Origin: JBBATK01 sp046297095
GTDB lineage: Bacteria > Bacteroidota > Ignavibacteria > Kapaibacteriales > NICIL-2
NCBI GenBank assembly: GCA_046297095.1
Contig: JBKCNS010000040.1
Span: forward strand, 124,001 to 188,000
Direction: 5' to 3'
DNA: 64,000 nt
Made by a program: the position numbers and the translations under genes. Numbering within the stretch: position 1 is the first letter of the stretch; each line of letters begins with the position of its first letter. Below, piece by piece: positions 8,460-17,570 of this stretch. Under the pieces are notes generated by a model. It had not been told where the DNA came from. It saw nothing but the letters and a program-made list of their open reading frames with translations, and searched no databases.

Positions 8460-10529
8460 TTATCGTACGATTGTTATCGTTTTAGCAACACTTGTTTGAG
8501 CTGTTCTGATATTCAGTACATATGAGCCTACCGGCAACACGCTTGTATTCAGTGTCTTGTAGACGCGGCCAACTTCTGAAATGCTCGATGTGAACACTTG
8601 CTGACCAATCGCATTTACCAGCGATACTTGCGCATCACCCACTGAGTTTTCGAAGGTAACAGTGAGCTCTTCATTAGCAGGATTCGGCGACGCTACCAAG
8701 CCGATGGCAAGCGCAAGTGCGTCATTGTCCTTGACACTTACTTGAGTAAGACCATTCCAATCGGGAAGATCTGCCACATTGAAGTTCGAAACGGTCAGAT
8801 ACTGCTTGTAGAGATCAAACACTGTGGAGGAAGCCAATCGCATTTGCGACTCATAGAGTTGCTCACGAATGGTAGAGCCTTTCTCAGCAGTTTGGAGCGT
8901 GATGAGCGGCACATTCTTAAGGTCGCTAGGCAACAAGGTAGGAATCCATGTTGTACGATCCACGATATCACTTTGAGTAACATTTTTTACTATTGACCAC
9001 TGACCGCCGGCCTTGGGTCTGGAAGACAACACAACATCCGTAGAAAGGATCGTGTCTTTATCGCCGCTTTCGTTGGTGAAGGTCACATACTTTGCTTCGA
9101 GGAACTTACATACAACGGTGTTCTCATCGGCAGTAACTGCAGCTTGGAGCTCGTTACCCATTTGGGTCGGGCTTAGAGAACCGTCATTGTCAAATGCGCG
9201 CCAGAAGTTCGCGTTTTCAAACAATGAGACATCAGCAACCTTACGAATTCCCCACTGACCATTGTTGTAGTAACATTCAACCAGGTGCGTGCTGGACGGC
9301 TGTGATTCAGGAACATAGAACTGTGTGAAGCAGCTGTACATATCGGGACCGTAGGAAATAAAAGCATACGACGTAAGACGTATTCCCGCAGACGGATCTG
9401 TAGAGCTACGGCTCCAATCAAAGAATACACTATCGGGGTCACAGTTTAAAGAACGGGCATAAGCTGCAAACACAGATTGAGGGAGAATGTTGAATTCACC
9501 CCATGTCTTACCGTGGTCACCGGATTTTGATACACCAAAGGTGCGGAAGGTGGAATCATCATTTGCAACAAAGAAACCAAAGCTTGCGTTGTAGAAGTTT
9601 CCGGCCCTATCGCGATTCATGCCCACATGGTTTCTGGTGCGACTGCTTGCCGAGCTTACACTGAGAAATTTGTTACTTGCCCATTGAGCGGGAACGGTAA
9701 GCTTGGGCTTAACAGCTGACTCATAAAAGTCTTTTCTGAACAGACCTACAGAGTTTACATCTGCCGGGCTTGTATTGCCGGAATCGCTGGGAATAAGATC
9801 CACGGAATAGCAAGTAATGAGTTCATCATCAGAACTGCTTCTAAAGCTTGCTGTTGTGCATTCGGTGCCCCACCAGAAGGGCTGACCGTTTACGATTGCT
9901 TCCTCGCCAACTTCGTCGTACGCTGCGGATGAGGTAGGATCGTTAGCTTGATAGCCAATCACACTTCCATCCCAGGTTCGCTCGCGTGTGCCCGTTCCGT
10001 TGCTTTTTGTCAACGGTGCTGAGAAGGTAAACACGGCTTCGTCTATTACTTTTCCACCCTCCGGTACCACGACATCAACGGAAGGATAGCGTGGCATTCC
10101 ACCGCGATTGATGTCGCCCGAGTGCAATGAGAACGGGCGCTCCCAAGTTTTACCAAGGTTGCCAGAAACCAGCAAGCGCAGGCAGTTTGAATTGTCGGGA
10201 TTGCCGGGCGCCTCGGTTGCAGGAAGAGCACCGCGCTTGATCACGGCAAACAGTCCCGTGCCGGGCTCGTATGATAAAGGCTGTTGTTCAGAACCATAGA
10301 ATGAGTACGCGTTGAACAAAGAATCTATAACGCGATATTCTGCCTTTGCCTGAATGCTGTTCACATTGCGTTTCAGGGGACTAACGGGTATACCCGAAAG
10401 CTTCACCGGTACACGACGGTGATCCGGTGCGTACGTTGGTCTGGATGAGGGGATTTCCTGAGCTACGAGCGAGCTCGTGCCCAAAAACAGCGAAAAAGCG
10501 GCAATCTTGCCAATGGTACAAAGCTTCAT
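8460..10529 (-). CDS. exported Asp-box (sialidase-like fold) protein with T9SS type A sorting domain
   Basis: A 689-residue protein when started at the ATG at 10529, which places the signal peptide MKLCTIGKIAAFSLFLGTSSLVAQ at the N-terminus. The frame stays open 36 codons further upstream, but that part looks non-coding. Two Asp-box motifs are visible: SGNLGKTW near residue 122, with Asn for Asp, and a perfect SGDHGKTW near residue 335. They point to a BNR/sialidase-like beta-propeller. The last 75 residues (ASPNPANEELTV, VSLVNAIGQQVF, LPVGSYVLNI, KTITIVR) are a clear type IX secretion sorting domain, so the protein is cargo that is secreted or anchored at the surface. Sialidase catalytic residues (Arg triad, Tyr/Glu pair) could not be identified, so no enzyme activity is claimed. 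It is probably transcribed alone, with a hairpin after it. Confidence 0.85.
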   Translation of the reverse strand: MKLCTIGKIAAFSLFLGTSSLVAQEIPSSRPTYAPDHRRVPVKLSGIPVSPLKRNVNSIQAKAEYRVIDSLFNAYSFYGSEQQPLSYEPGTGLFAVIKRGALPATEAPGNPDNSNCLRLLVSGNLGKTWERPFSLHSGDINRGGMPRYPSVDVVVPEGGKVIDEAVFTFSAPLTKSNGTGTRERTWDGSVIGYQANDPTSSAAYDEVGEEAIVNGQPFWWGTECTTASFRSSSDDELITCYSVDLIPSDSGNTSPADVNSVGLFRKDFYESAVKPKLTVPAQWASNKFLSVSSASSRTRNHVGMNRDRAGNFYNASFGFFVANDDSTFRTFGVSKSGDHGKTWGEFNILPQSVFAAYARSLNCDPDSVFFDWSRSSTDPSAGIRLTSYAFISYGPDMYSCFTQFYVPESQPSSTHLVECYYNNGQWGIRKVADVSLFENANFWRAFDNDGSLSPTQMGNELQAAVTADENTVVCKFLEAKYVTFTNESGDKDTILSTDVVLSSRPKAGGQWSIVKNVTQSDIVDRTTWIPTLLPSDLKNVPLITLQTAEKGSTIREQLYESQMRLASSTVFDLYKQYLTVSNFNVADLPDWNGLTQVSVKDNDALALAIGLVASPNPANEELTVTFENSVGDAQVSLVNAIGQQVFTSSISEVGRVYKTLNTSVLPVGSYVLNIRTAQTSVAKTITIVR

Positions 10530-10796
10530 AACGAGCGAGAGAGAGTAAAAATGTAAATCTTTGTTTGCGTCACTTTTGCATGATGTCCGGCAATATACGC
10601 AGCTGCATATCGGCAACCGAAGGAAAATTTCCCACATCGAAGCATGAGAAATCCGTCATTCTTATCAGCTGAAATCTCCTACCAAAAAGTAGCGAGCTTC
10701 AGCCGGAAAACGGCTCACGAAGCGACGTTCACAGGCATCAACACCCTCACGCCAAACAATGTTTCAGCAGGTCGAATGAGGTACCAGACCTTTGCA

Positions 10797-12647
10797 CTAT
10801 CGATACAGCCATATCTCACGCAGGCGCGCCGCTTCCCCTCCGGCATTCTCGTCAATTGTAAGCGTATAACTATGCTTGCGCTGTGGCAGTAACCGCGTAG
10901 TATATATGCGGCCGTCGCACGATGCATGTATCGTTACCGGGCCATCTCCCGCTTGAGCTAATGTATCCAGGAACAATGAGGTGGTTGCTGTACGCATACC
11001 GTCAACAGCCAGTATCTCGTCGTCGATGGCAAACCCCGCAGCTTGAGCCGGCGAGCCATCGACTACGGAGGTGATGATCAACTTCCCGGATTCTTCTTTC
11101 AAACCGGCGCCAATGGCTACTGTCGATTTACTCGCTTCGCCCGGCAGCGGTTTCTTCGTCCATTGCAAACCAAATGGAGCTAAACTCTTCGCATAGTCAA
11201 GTTCATCTGTGCCGAAAAGCCATGTTTTCATAAGGTCCTGTACGTCACAACCGGTGGAGCGGTGCACTGCTTCGAACACTTCCTCCTCCGTTACTCCCCT
11301 GCCGGGACGCACTTCATAAATTTCCCACAATTCTCTCATCACGTCGTCAAGGCGTTTCGCTCCATTGGTAGAGGAAATGATGTGCAGCTCCAGAAGCAAT
11401 GCTACAACGCCTCCCTTGAGGTAATAGGAAGGATGGCGGTTGTTTCCATCCGGTGATTGAGCATAGAGTTTCACCCAAGCCAACGTAGATGCATCGCGTG
11501 TGTTCATCGCGAACCTTCCGGGCACTTCGTCCAGTCTGCCCAAATGCTCCTCGGCCAGTGTTTTCAGGTACTGGCTTTCGTCCATAAAGCCGCAGCGATA
11601 CGAGATTAAGTCGTCAAAGTACGATGTAAAACCCTCAGCAAGCCATAGCATGGGAGAATACACTTCGCGGGTATAATCGAAAGGGCCGTACTCCACAGGG
11701 CGAATGCGCTTTACATTCCATGTATGGAAGTACTCGTGGCACAACAACGCAAGAAGCCTTCCTGAGGTGTTCTTGTCCGTGAACGCTGTGTAGTCAATCA
11801 TGTTGACGCTGCATCGAGCATGCTCAAGCCCGCCAAAGATGTTCGACCCCACCTGAATCATGAACACATATCGATCGTATGGCACTCCACCAAACATTGC
11901 ACCCTCTCGTTCCACTATGGTCTTGCATTGTTCGGTGATCCAGGCTACATCCAAGGGCATGGATGACACCAAAGCTACTTGATGATGTGCCCCGTGAGCC
12001 TCGAATGTTCCTACAATGTGATTACCAACTTCTATAGGCGAATCCACAAGTATGTCGTAATTCAACGCTCCAACCACGACAAGGTCTTGTCCACTTGATA
12101 GGTGCGGTACCGGAGAAAGCGCCGTGGATACCACCTTCCATCCGCGTCCTTCGGTATGAAGGTACACATGGTGAATTTCGTGTTGACGCCCTTCTACATA
12201 CATCATACAGTTGGCGGGATTCACAAATGCTCGCCAGCGATTGATGTGCATGGTTCGAACAGTGCGCTCGTTCGCATAGTAGGTATAGCTTACCCTAAAT
12301 TCTTTAGCCGGTGTAGTCTTTCGAAGCGCAACCCGATTTTTCTCCAACCACGTGAACGATACATCATTGCCGTTCTCGTCTTTTGCACTGAAGTTTCCCT
12401 GATGCGAGACAAAATCCCGCACTTTATACGAACCCGGAATCCACGAGGGCATAACCAGAGTGATTTCACTCTCCGCAGAGTCCACTTCCATCTCCACACA
12501 CAGCAAATGTTGCTCTGCGCGATGAAACGTGCAGTGATATCGAATCCCGGCCACGGTTTCTAACAGCTGTTCATCTCGTTGTTCTATCGTGTATTCAGTC
12601 ATGTGATCAATATGGTTTTGTGATATCTCAATCTCAGGTTGCTGCAT
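10797..12647 (-). CDS. M61-family (glycyl aminopeptidase-like) metallopeptidase with PDZ domain
   Basis: A 616-residue peptidase of family M61. The N-terminal beta domain includes MPSWIPGSYKVRDF, the hallmark of the family. GGLEH lies at 272-276, the zinc motif HEYFH at 304-308 is followed by TWNVKRIRP, and the third ligand Glu338 sits in LAEGF. A PDZ domain covers about 505-590 (SPAQAAGFAIDDEILAVDG). All catalytic features are intact. No signal peptide is visible, which would make it cytoplasmic. The ATG directly follows the TAA of the DUF885 gene upstream, so translation is probably coupled; an internal ATG at 12602 is a possible alternative start. With its neighbour it suggests peptide degradation. 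Confidence 0.93.
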   Translation of the reverse strand: MQQPEIEISQNHIDHMTEYTIEQRDEQLLETVAGIRYHCTFHRAEQHLLCVEMEVDSAESEITLVMPSWIPGSYKVRDFVSHQGNFSAKDENGNDVSFTWLEKNRVALRKTTPAKEFRVSYTYYANERTVRTMHINRWRAFVNPANCMMYVEGRQHEIHHVYLHTEGRGWKVVSTALSPVPHLSSGQDLVVVGALNYDILVDSPIEVGNHIVGTFEAHGAHHQVALVSSMPLDVAWITEQCKTIVEREGAMFGGVPYDRYVFMIQVGSNIFGGLEHARCSVNMIDYTAFTDKNTSGRLLALLCHEYFHTWNVKRIRPVEYGPFDYTREVYSPMLWLAEGFTSYFDDLISYRCGFMDESQYLKTLAEEHLGRLDEVPGRFAMNTRDASTLAWVKLYAQSPDGNNRHPSYYLKGGVVALLLELHIISSTNGAKRLDDVMRELWEIYEVRPGRGVTEEEVFEAVHRSTGCDVQDLMKTWLFGTDELDYAKSLAPFGLQWTKKPLPGEASKSTVAIGAGLKEESGKLIITSVVDGSPAQAAGFAIDDEILAVDGMRTATTSLFLDTLAQAGDGPVTIHASCDGRIYTTRLLPQRKHSYTLTIDENAGGEAARLREIWLYR

Positions 12648-14582
12648 TTACTTGTCAGCCGACGCCTTTTTACTGATCCAAGTTCGAACGTTTTCCTCAA
12701 GCATATCTAAAGGCACTGCTCCGTTTCGCAGAACGACGTTATGAAACTCAGGTAATCGAAACATGTCTTTTAGTTGCGCTTCAGCTTCTTCGCGAAGCTT
12801 GAGAATGGCAAGCTGACCAACCTTGTATGCACATGCTTGACCCGGATCGGTGATATATCTATCCACCTCGTTGGCAATGTCCACTTCGGAGTTTGGAATA
12901 TTCTGCATCATGAACTCTATTGCCTGCTCGCGGGTCCAATTCTTTGCATGCATTCCTGCATCCACCACCAAGCGGCACGCTCTCCACATTTCAAATCCCA
13001 GTGCGCCATACTCCTGCATTGGATCTTCATACATTCCCATTTCGTAGCCCAAACGTTCGGCATACAGCGCCCATCCCTCTACAAAAGCAGTACTGCCCAG
13101 CTGACGCCTAAACCAGGGCTGTCCGGACATCTCCTGCGCCAACGCAACTTGTAGGTGATGCCCCGGAACCGCTTCATGGAGTGTAAGGGCTGTCATGGTA
13201 TAGATAGGCCGCGACGGCAAGTTGTATGTGTTCACATAAAAGTACCCCGGCTTGGAGCCGTCTTCAGGCGGAGGATTATAATAGGCCTGCGGAGCTGATA
13301 CCGCGCGAAACGACTCCATTTCCTTGATATCGCAACGAGCATTCGGGAACTGCTCGAACAATGGCTGAATTCGTGACGTAGCCTCCGAGAGTAGCAAGGA
13401 AAAACCCTGTAGTAATTCCTCACGCGTTTGGTAGTAGTACTTTTTGGAATTGCGTAGCTCGTTATTGAAATCAGCTACCGAACCTTTGAATTGAAGAGCA
13501 TCTTTTACCGCGTCCATTTTCTTGTGCAGTCTCTTCACCTCGTTCATACCGGTTTCAAAAATCTGATCCGGGGTCAAAGGCACCGTGGTGTGCACTCGAA
13601 GGCGCTGAGTGTACATTTCCATTCCATTGGGCAGTGCACTCATACCAATACTTTTGCGGCACACGGGATAGTACTCGCCTCGAACAAACTTCAAGAGCAA
13701 GGTATACGCTTCGGTCACTACATTACCTGCGTCCAATAGTTGTGAACGAAAATCATCGTTGTCGGAATTTGTACGGCTTTGGCCTGCAGCAGAGACAACC
13801 GTTGTGGCGGCAACCGCCACTTCTACATTGCCGCTTTGTGCATCGCTCTCCGCTGAACGAATCTTCATTGCTTTCGTGAACATGGGAGATTTTTCGAAGG
13901 GCTCACTAGCCATCTGCTCAAGCTGACGCATCACTCTATCCATGATGAGTACCGGCGGTACAATCTTCGTTTTCATTCCTGTGCGCATGAGCGCAATAGC
14001 ACCGCTTACTTGTTCCCTAAATCCACGCAAGCGATGTAGGTAACAAGCCTTGTCTCTGTCTGTCTCCAACCTGGACTGATCAGCCAGAAGCTGAATATCC
14101 AGATGCAAGCCGCCCAGCTGATTGAACGGAATCAGATACTCTTTGAAGTCTATACTTGCAACAGACTCTTCCAGACTGCGAATAAAGAGTTTCCTGTTTA
14201 TGCGCTGTTCAGTGCTAAGTACACTCTCATCAGTTTGCCGAGCACTTTCCAGAAAACCCGCTATTGCAGTTCGGCGTCGCGTCATAGCCGCTTCTGAATA
14301 CTCTGTCCAGGAGGAATCGTACTCATGGCGACCATTGAACGTAGCGCTTTCCGGGTACTCACGAAGGACGAACTCGTGGTATCGTTCAAAAAGAGTATCC
14401 AAGGGCGGGACGTTGCTCCGGGTCATTGCGGACGGCGCCGAATGAGCATACGCGCCTACAGTCGGTGAACATGCCAGGGTAAAAGCAACCACCACAACGG
14501 GCAATGCAACAAATCGCACTCCCTTGCTTGCAACAGTGACACCGGCTACCAAGCACTTCAAGCAAATCTGAACAACGTTCAT
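12648..14582 (-). CDS. DUF885 family metallopeptidase-like protein
   Basis: A 644-residue protein from the ATG at 14582. Earlier in-frame starts would overlap the preceding gene, while this one lies 16 bases after that gene's stop and has GAGG upstream. A hydrophobic segment at about 8-37 should act as signal peptide or membrane anchor. The signature HEAVPGHH at 469-476, followed by LQVALAQEM and then FVEGWALYAERLGYEMGMYEDP, is the conserved metal-binding core of DUF885, a family related to gluzincin peptidases. Its members are predicted periplasmic dipeptidases or peptidases; the substrate is not known. It is followed without a gap by the M61 gene. Confidence 0.88.
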   Translation of the reverse strand: MNVVQICLKCLVAGVTVASKGVRFVALPVVVVAFTLACSPTVGAYAHSAPSAMTRSNVPPLDTLFERYHEFVLREYPESATFNGRHEYDSSWTEYSEAAMTRRRTAIAGFLESARQTDESVLSTEQRINRKLFIRSLEESVASIDFKEYLIPFNQLGGLHLDIQLLADQSRLETDRDKACYLHRLRGFREQVSGAIALMRTGMKTKIVPPVLIMDRVMRQLEQMASEPFEKSPMFTKAMKIRSAESDAQSGNVEVAVAATTVVSAAGQSRTNSDNDDFRSQLLDAGNVVTEAYTLLLKFVRGEYYPVCRKSIGMSALPNGMEMYTQRLRVHTTVPLTPDQIFETGMNEVKRLHKKMDAVKDALQFKGSVADFNNELRNSKKYYYQTREELLQGFSLLLSEATSRIQPLFEQFPNARCDIKEMESFRAVSAPQAYYNPPPEDGSKPGYFYVNTYNLPSRPIYTMTALTLHEAVPGHHLQVALAQEMSGQPWFRRQLGSTAFVEGWALYAERLGYEMGMYEDPMQEYGALGFEMWRACRLVVDAGMHAKNWTREQAIEFMMQNIPNSEVDIANEVDRYITDPGQACAYKVGQLAILKLREEAEAQLKDMFRLPEFHNVVLRNGAVPLDMLEENVRTWISKKASADK

Positions 14583-14598
14583 GAGATGATACCTCGGT

Positions 14599-15501
14599 TT
14601 ATCGTACATGCCAACCAATGAAAATCTGAATCTGAAACGCAAGATATACTGCATAAAAAATCCTAGCGCTCCACTGACCGAAGCGTTGTGAAACGCTGCG
14701 GCCGGTACCTGCGCCAAACACAAATATTACTATTGCGGCTAGACCAAAAAGAGCAATCACAAAGTCTTCCGGAAGTACCCTCAATAACTCATAGGGCACA
14801 CCCAAATACCACGCAGGACGGGGTTGGGCAAGGACTTCCTGAGCAATTAAAACCAAAGGTAACAACTGTATGCTACAGATGGGCACTATCACTCCCACCC
14901 CGAACATGAACACTGTGGTTGTGTTCCAAACCGCATGTCTTCGAAGAGCTCGAAAAACCAGAAGCACAGCAGGCGCCAGCACCACAACATGCAAAAGAAA
15001 CACGCGCATAAGCGATGGCTCACGAAAGCGATTACTCTGCCATAGGTAATGAGAGATGATGGTGCCGACTATCGGCACGTACGAGTCAAAAATATGTGTT
15101 CCAATTCCAAAAGCTTGTTTGGCCCTATCATCCCACTCAAGGATACTTCCGCACCACGATGTTGTCAGTACCAGTGAATAGAAGGCGAGCATTAATCGCG
15201 CGGTGCGTTGAGGTAACCGAGCTTGCGGATCGAGCAGCGCCACTCCCAAGTACACCAGCACAACTGCCACTAACCACTCCACGGAATGTGCATGAAGGTT
15301 CGCAGCAAATGCATCCGCAGCGGCGGACGCAACTCCGGCGGTGTCGAAACGATCATCCGATGCAGTTACAAATCCGCTTACAGCAATGGTAGCGCCAATC
15401 CCCGCAATGAACGACATCACCAAGGCATGCAGGCGCTCACAACCGGACGCGATACTTTGGCCCGACATCAACATTGACTCCTTTTGCTCAGCTGTGTTCA
15501 T
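14599..15501 (-). CDS. divergent cytochrome b-like membrane protein lacking one heme ligand pair
   Basis: A 300-residue protein with about seven hydrophobic helices. The ATG at 15501 follows the trmH stop by 11 bases; a GTG at 15528 would overlap trmH. By eye it matches the whole cytochrome b fold: helix A (ATIAVSGFV), helix B beginning LHAHSVEWLV, the cd segment (GSILEWDDRAK...VPIVG), helix D (LMRVFLLHVVVLAP) and a PxWY loop, PAWY, at 229-232 followed by ELLRVLP. His70 and His171 align with the ligands of heme bL. The positions 14 residues later, where the bH ligands should be, are Tyr84 and Ala185. The Qo-site PEWY glutamate is Ala230. No Rieske or cytochrome c gene is near; neighbours are trmH and a peptidase. 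It might bind a single heme, or none. Fold assignment is moderately strong; function is unknown. Confidence 0.6.
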   Translation of the reverse strand: MNTAEQKESMLMSGQSIASGCERLHALVMSFIAGIGATIAVSGFVTASDDRFDTAGVASAAADAFAANLHAHSVEWLVAVVLVYLGVALLDPQARLPQRTARLMLAFYSLVLTTSWCGSILEWDDRAKQAFGIGTHIFDSYVPIVGTIISHYLWQSNRFREPSLMRVFLLHVVVLAPAVLLVFRALRRHAVWNTTTVFMFGVGVIVPICSIQLLPLVLIAQEVLAQPRPAWYLGVPYELLRVLPEDFVIALFGLAAIVIFVFGAGTGRSVSQRFGQWSARIFYAVYLAFQIQIFIGWHVR

Positions 15502-15512
15502 TGAGTTACTTT

Positions 15513-16121
15513 TTACCGTTGCAACCACTCGCGCACCATTATCTCGTATCCCTCGGCGTCGAGCTGAGGACTGTCGTACATTCCTGCAACACGGCGTTGC
15601 CTGGAAGCCTCGAATACACTCACGGCGCAGGCTACCGAAATGTTCAAGCTTTGCACCATGCCAACCTGAGGAATAATCATCATTCCATCGGCGAGTTTTG
15701 CGGCGGTATCACTCACTCCGCTATGCTCGTTTCCGAATACGAGCGCAACTTTCTTGGTAAAGTCCACATCGTACAACGATACCGCGCGTTCATCCAGCTT
15801 CGTAGCATAGATCGTGTATGCCTGTGAGTGCAGATGGCGGAAACAATCTTCCACGGAATCATGCTTGTGCTGCCGTACCCATTTGCGCGCTCCACCGGAG
15901 GTTTTCTTTCCGAACACCGGCAAGGTTTGGCCGCTGTGATAAACAAGGTGCACTTCGTCGATTCCTACGGCATCACAGGAGCGCAATACAGCCGCCACGT
16001 TATGTTCGTCGTGCACATTCTCCAGCACGATCGTGAGATCGAACTGACGATGCGCTACCGCCCGCTCCACCACTTGAATGCGGGACTCACTGGACGACTC
16101 TCTGGGATTGTACTGGTTCAT
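15513..16121 (-). CDS. trmH: tRNA (guanosine-2'-O-)-methyltransferase TrmH
   Basis: A 202-residue SpoU-family methyltransferase. The three knot motifs are present: NVHDEHNVAAVLRSCDAVG, LVFGNEHSGVSD and IPQVGMVQSLNISVACA. The last is closer to TrmH (tRNA Gm18) than to the rRNA enzyme RlmB. TrmH transfers a methyl group from SAM to the ribose of guanosine 18 in the tRNA D-loop. I start it at the ATG at 16121. A longer frame begins at 16169, but it would run through the nuoD terminator stem and a T-run, so its first 16 residues are not believable. The stop is followed after 11 bases by the cytochrome b-like gene. Confidence 0.9.
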   Translation of the reverse strand: MNQYNPRESSSESRIQVVERAVAHRQFDLTIVLENVHDEHNVAAVLRSCDAVGIDEVHLVYHSGQTLPVFGKKTSGGARKWVRQHKHDSVEDCFRHLHSQAYTIYATKLDERAVSLYDVDFTKKVALVFGNEHSGVSDTAAKLADGMMIIPQVGMVQSLNISVACAVSVFEASRQRRVAGMYDSPQLDAEGYEIMVREWLQR

Positions 16122-16128
16122 GCCACAC

Positions 16129-16162
16129 AAAAAAAACGGGAGGACCCAAAGAGCCATCCCGT
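16129..16162 (-). terminator. intrinsic terminator after nuoD
   Basis: On the minus strand, ACGGGATGG pairs with CCTCCCGT (one bulged T) across a ten-base loop, followed at once by eight T residues. It lies about 20 bases after the nuoD stop and separates nuoD from trmH. Confidence 0.85.
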
Positions 16163-16183
16163 GTGTCAATTCTTCGCAAAGAT

Positions 16184-17467
16184 TTACTTATCGGCTTCGC
16201 CCATCACAGGGTCTATACCACCGATGATAGCAACCACATCGGATATCATCGATCCCTCTGTCATGTATGCCAATCCCTGTAGATTGGAAGTTGAGGGGCT
16301 ACGAATCTTCAGCTTCCACGGATATCCGCTTCCATCGGAAACAATAAAGAAGCCAAGCTCGCCCTTTGGCGATTCAATAGCCGTGTATGTTTCTCCGGCA
16401 GGCGGCGCAGCTCCAAAATTCACGATCATAAAATCGTTGATAAGCTCTTCCATCTTCGTGTAAATCTCTGCTTTGTGAGCCGGCACAAATCGAGGATCGT
16501 TGAGCTTTACTTCGCCGCTCGGAGGATTATCCAACAGCTGATGAATGATCTTAATCGACTCGCGGCACTCTGCCATACGCACTTTGTATCGTCCGTAGCA
16601 ATCGCAATCTGAGTGAGAGATCACATCAAAATCTACTTTATCGTACATCAGGTAGGGCATGTCTTTACGCAAGTCACGATTGCTGCCACTTGCGCGCAGT
16701 ACCGGTCCTGTAAGGCCCAGACCAATCGCTTTTTCCAACGAGCAATAACCTATACCTGCCATGCGATCAATAAAGATGCGGTTGCGGTCGATCAATGCTT
16801 CAGACTTTGCCAATTCTTCCAAGAAGTTTGTGGCCCAAAGACGAATCTTCAGTAACACTTCAGGAGAGATGTCGTTGGCCACTCCACCAATACGCGTATA
16901 GCTGGTAGTGAAACGAGCACCACAAATAAGTTCAAACAAATCGTAGAGGCGTTCACGCTCGGCAAATGTCCAGAGGAACACGGTAAGAGCACCTACGTCC
17001 ATACAAGATGCGCCCACGGCAAGCATGTGCGAAGAAACACGAGCCAGTTCCGCCACAAGAGTTCTAATCCACTGTGCACGAGGCGGTGCCTCGATGCCCA
17101 GGGCGTTCTCCATGGCCAATGCTATACCTACGTTGTTCGACATAGGCGCCAGGTAGTCCAGACGGTCTGTGTGCGGGATGAATTCGTTGTAGGTTGTGTT
17201 CTCGGCAAGCTTCTCATATCCGCGGTGCAGATAGCCAAGCTCGGGAATACACTTGATAATTGTCTCACCGTCCAGGCGCAACAGCACACGCAATACTCCG
17301 TGCGTTGCCGGGTGCTGGGGACCCATATTCAACACCATGTCGTTCTCGAGTGGATCCTCGAAGATTACCGTCGTGTCTTTGTCGATAAGCTCCTTATAGA
17401 TCTTATCCTGACGTTGAATGCGTACTCGTTCGAGCTTTGCAGACGAACCGATCATGATATCTTCCAT
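16184..17467 (-). CDS. nuoD: NADH-quinone oxidoreductase subunit D
   Basis: A 427-residue homologue of the 49-kDa subunit of respiratory complex I. The N-terminal hallmark NMGPQHPATHG is followed by VLLRLDGE and PELGYLHRGYEKLAE. IPHTDRLDYLAPMSNN lies in the quinone-site region, and the C-terminus reads VVAIIGGIDPVMGEADK. Length and sequence are complete. The subunit forms part of the quinone-binding cavity on the cytoplasmic arm. In most genomes nuoD sits in a nuoA-N cluster or is fused with nuoC. Here no other nuo gene is adjacent, and the gene has its own TAnnTTTG promoter and an intrinsic terminator, so it appears monocistronic. Confidence 0.97.
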   Translation of the reverse strand: MEDIMIGSSAKLERVRIQRQDKIYKELIDKDTTVIFEDPLENDMVLNMGPQHPATHGVLRVLLRLDGETIIKCIPELGYLHRGYEKLAENTTYNEFIPHTDRLDYLAPMSNNVGIALAMENALGIEAPPRAQWIRTLVAELARVSSHMLAVGASCMDVGALTVFLWTFAERERLYDLFELICGARFTTSYTRIGGVANDISPEVLLKIRLWATNFLEELAKSEALIDRNRIFIDRMAGIGYCSLEKAIGLGLTGPVLRASGSNRDLRKDMPYLMYDKVDFDVISHSDCDCYGRYKVRMAECRESIKIIHQLLDNPPSGEVKLNDPRFVPAHKAEIYTKMEELINDFMIVNFGAAPPAGETYTAIESPKGELGFFIVSDGSGYPWKLKIRSPSTSNLQGLAYMTEGSMISDVVAIIGGIDPVMGEADK

Positions 17468-17511
17468 GCGTATATGTTCTCCGTACGGTAGAATGGGTGA
17501 AAGAAGTGGGG

Positions 17512-17542
17512 CAAAGTTAGTGTTTTTCGGCCATCATCGCAA
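17512..17542 (-). promoter_or_regulatory. Bacteroidota-type promoter of nuoD
   Basis: On the minus strand TTG (17542-17540) is separated by 20 bases from TAACTTTG (17519-17512). This matches the -33 TTG and -7 TAnnTTTG elements of Bacteroidota sigma-70 promoters. It would give an untranslated leader of about 40 bases before the nuoD ATG. Confidence 0.7.
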
Positions 17543-17570
17543 CGAGCTCCATGGGGCTTTTACTCACAGA

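Noticed and set aside
10530..10796. Possible small gene in the 267-base gap
   Set aside because: Short frames exist on both strands but lack ribosome sites and conserved residues. The gap holds only a weak AGCCG/CGGCT stem (about 10705-10730) and a near-match TACATTTT to the -7 element.
12102..12563. 153-codon open frame opposite the M61 peptidase gene
   Set aside because: Antisense shadow of a conserved gene; composition rich in Cys, His and Arg without any motif.
16122..16169. 16-codon extension of trmH
   Set aside because: The sequence is the nuoD terminator stem and its T-run.
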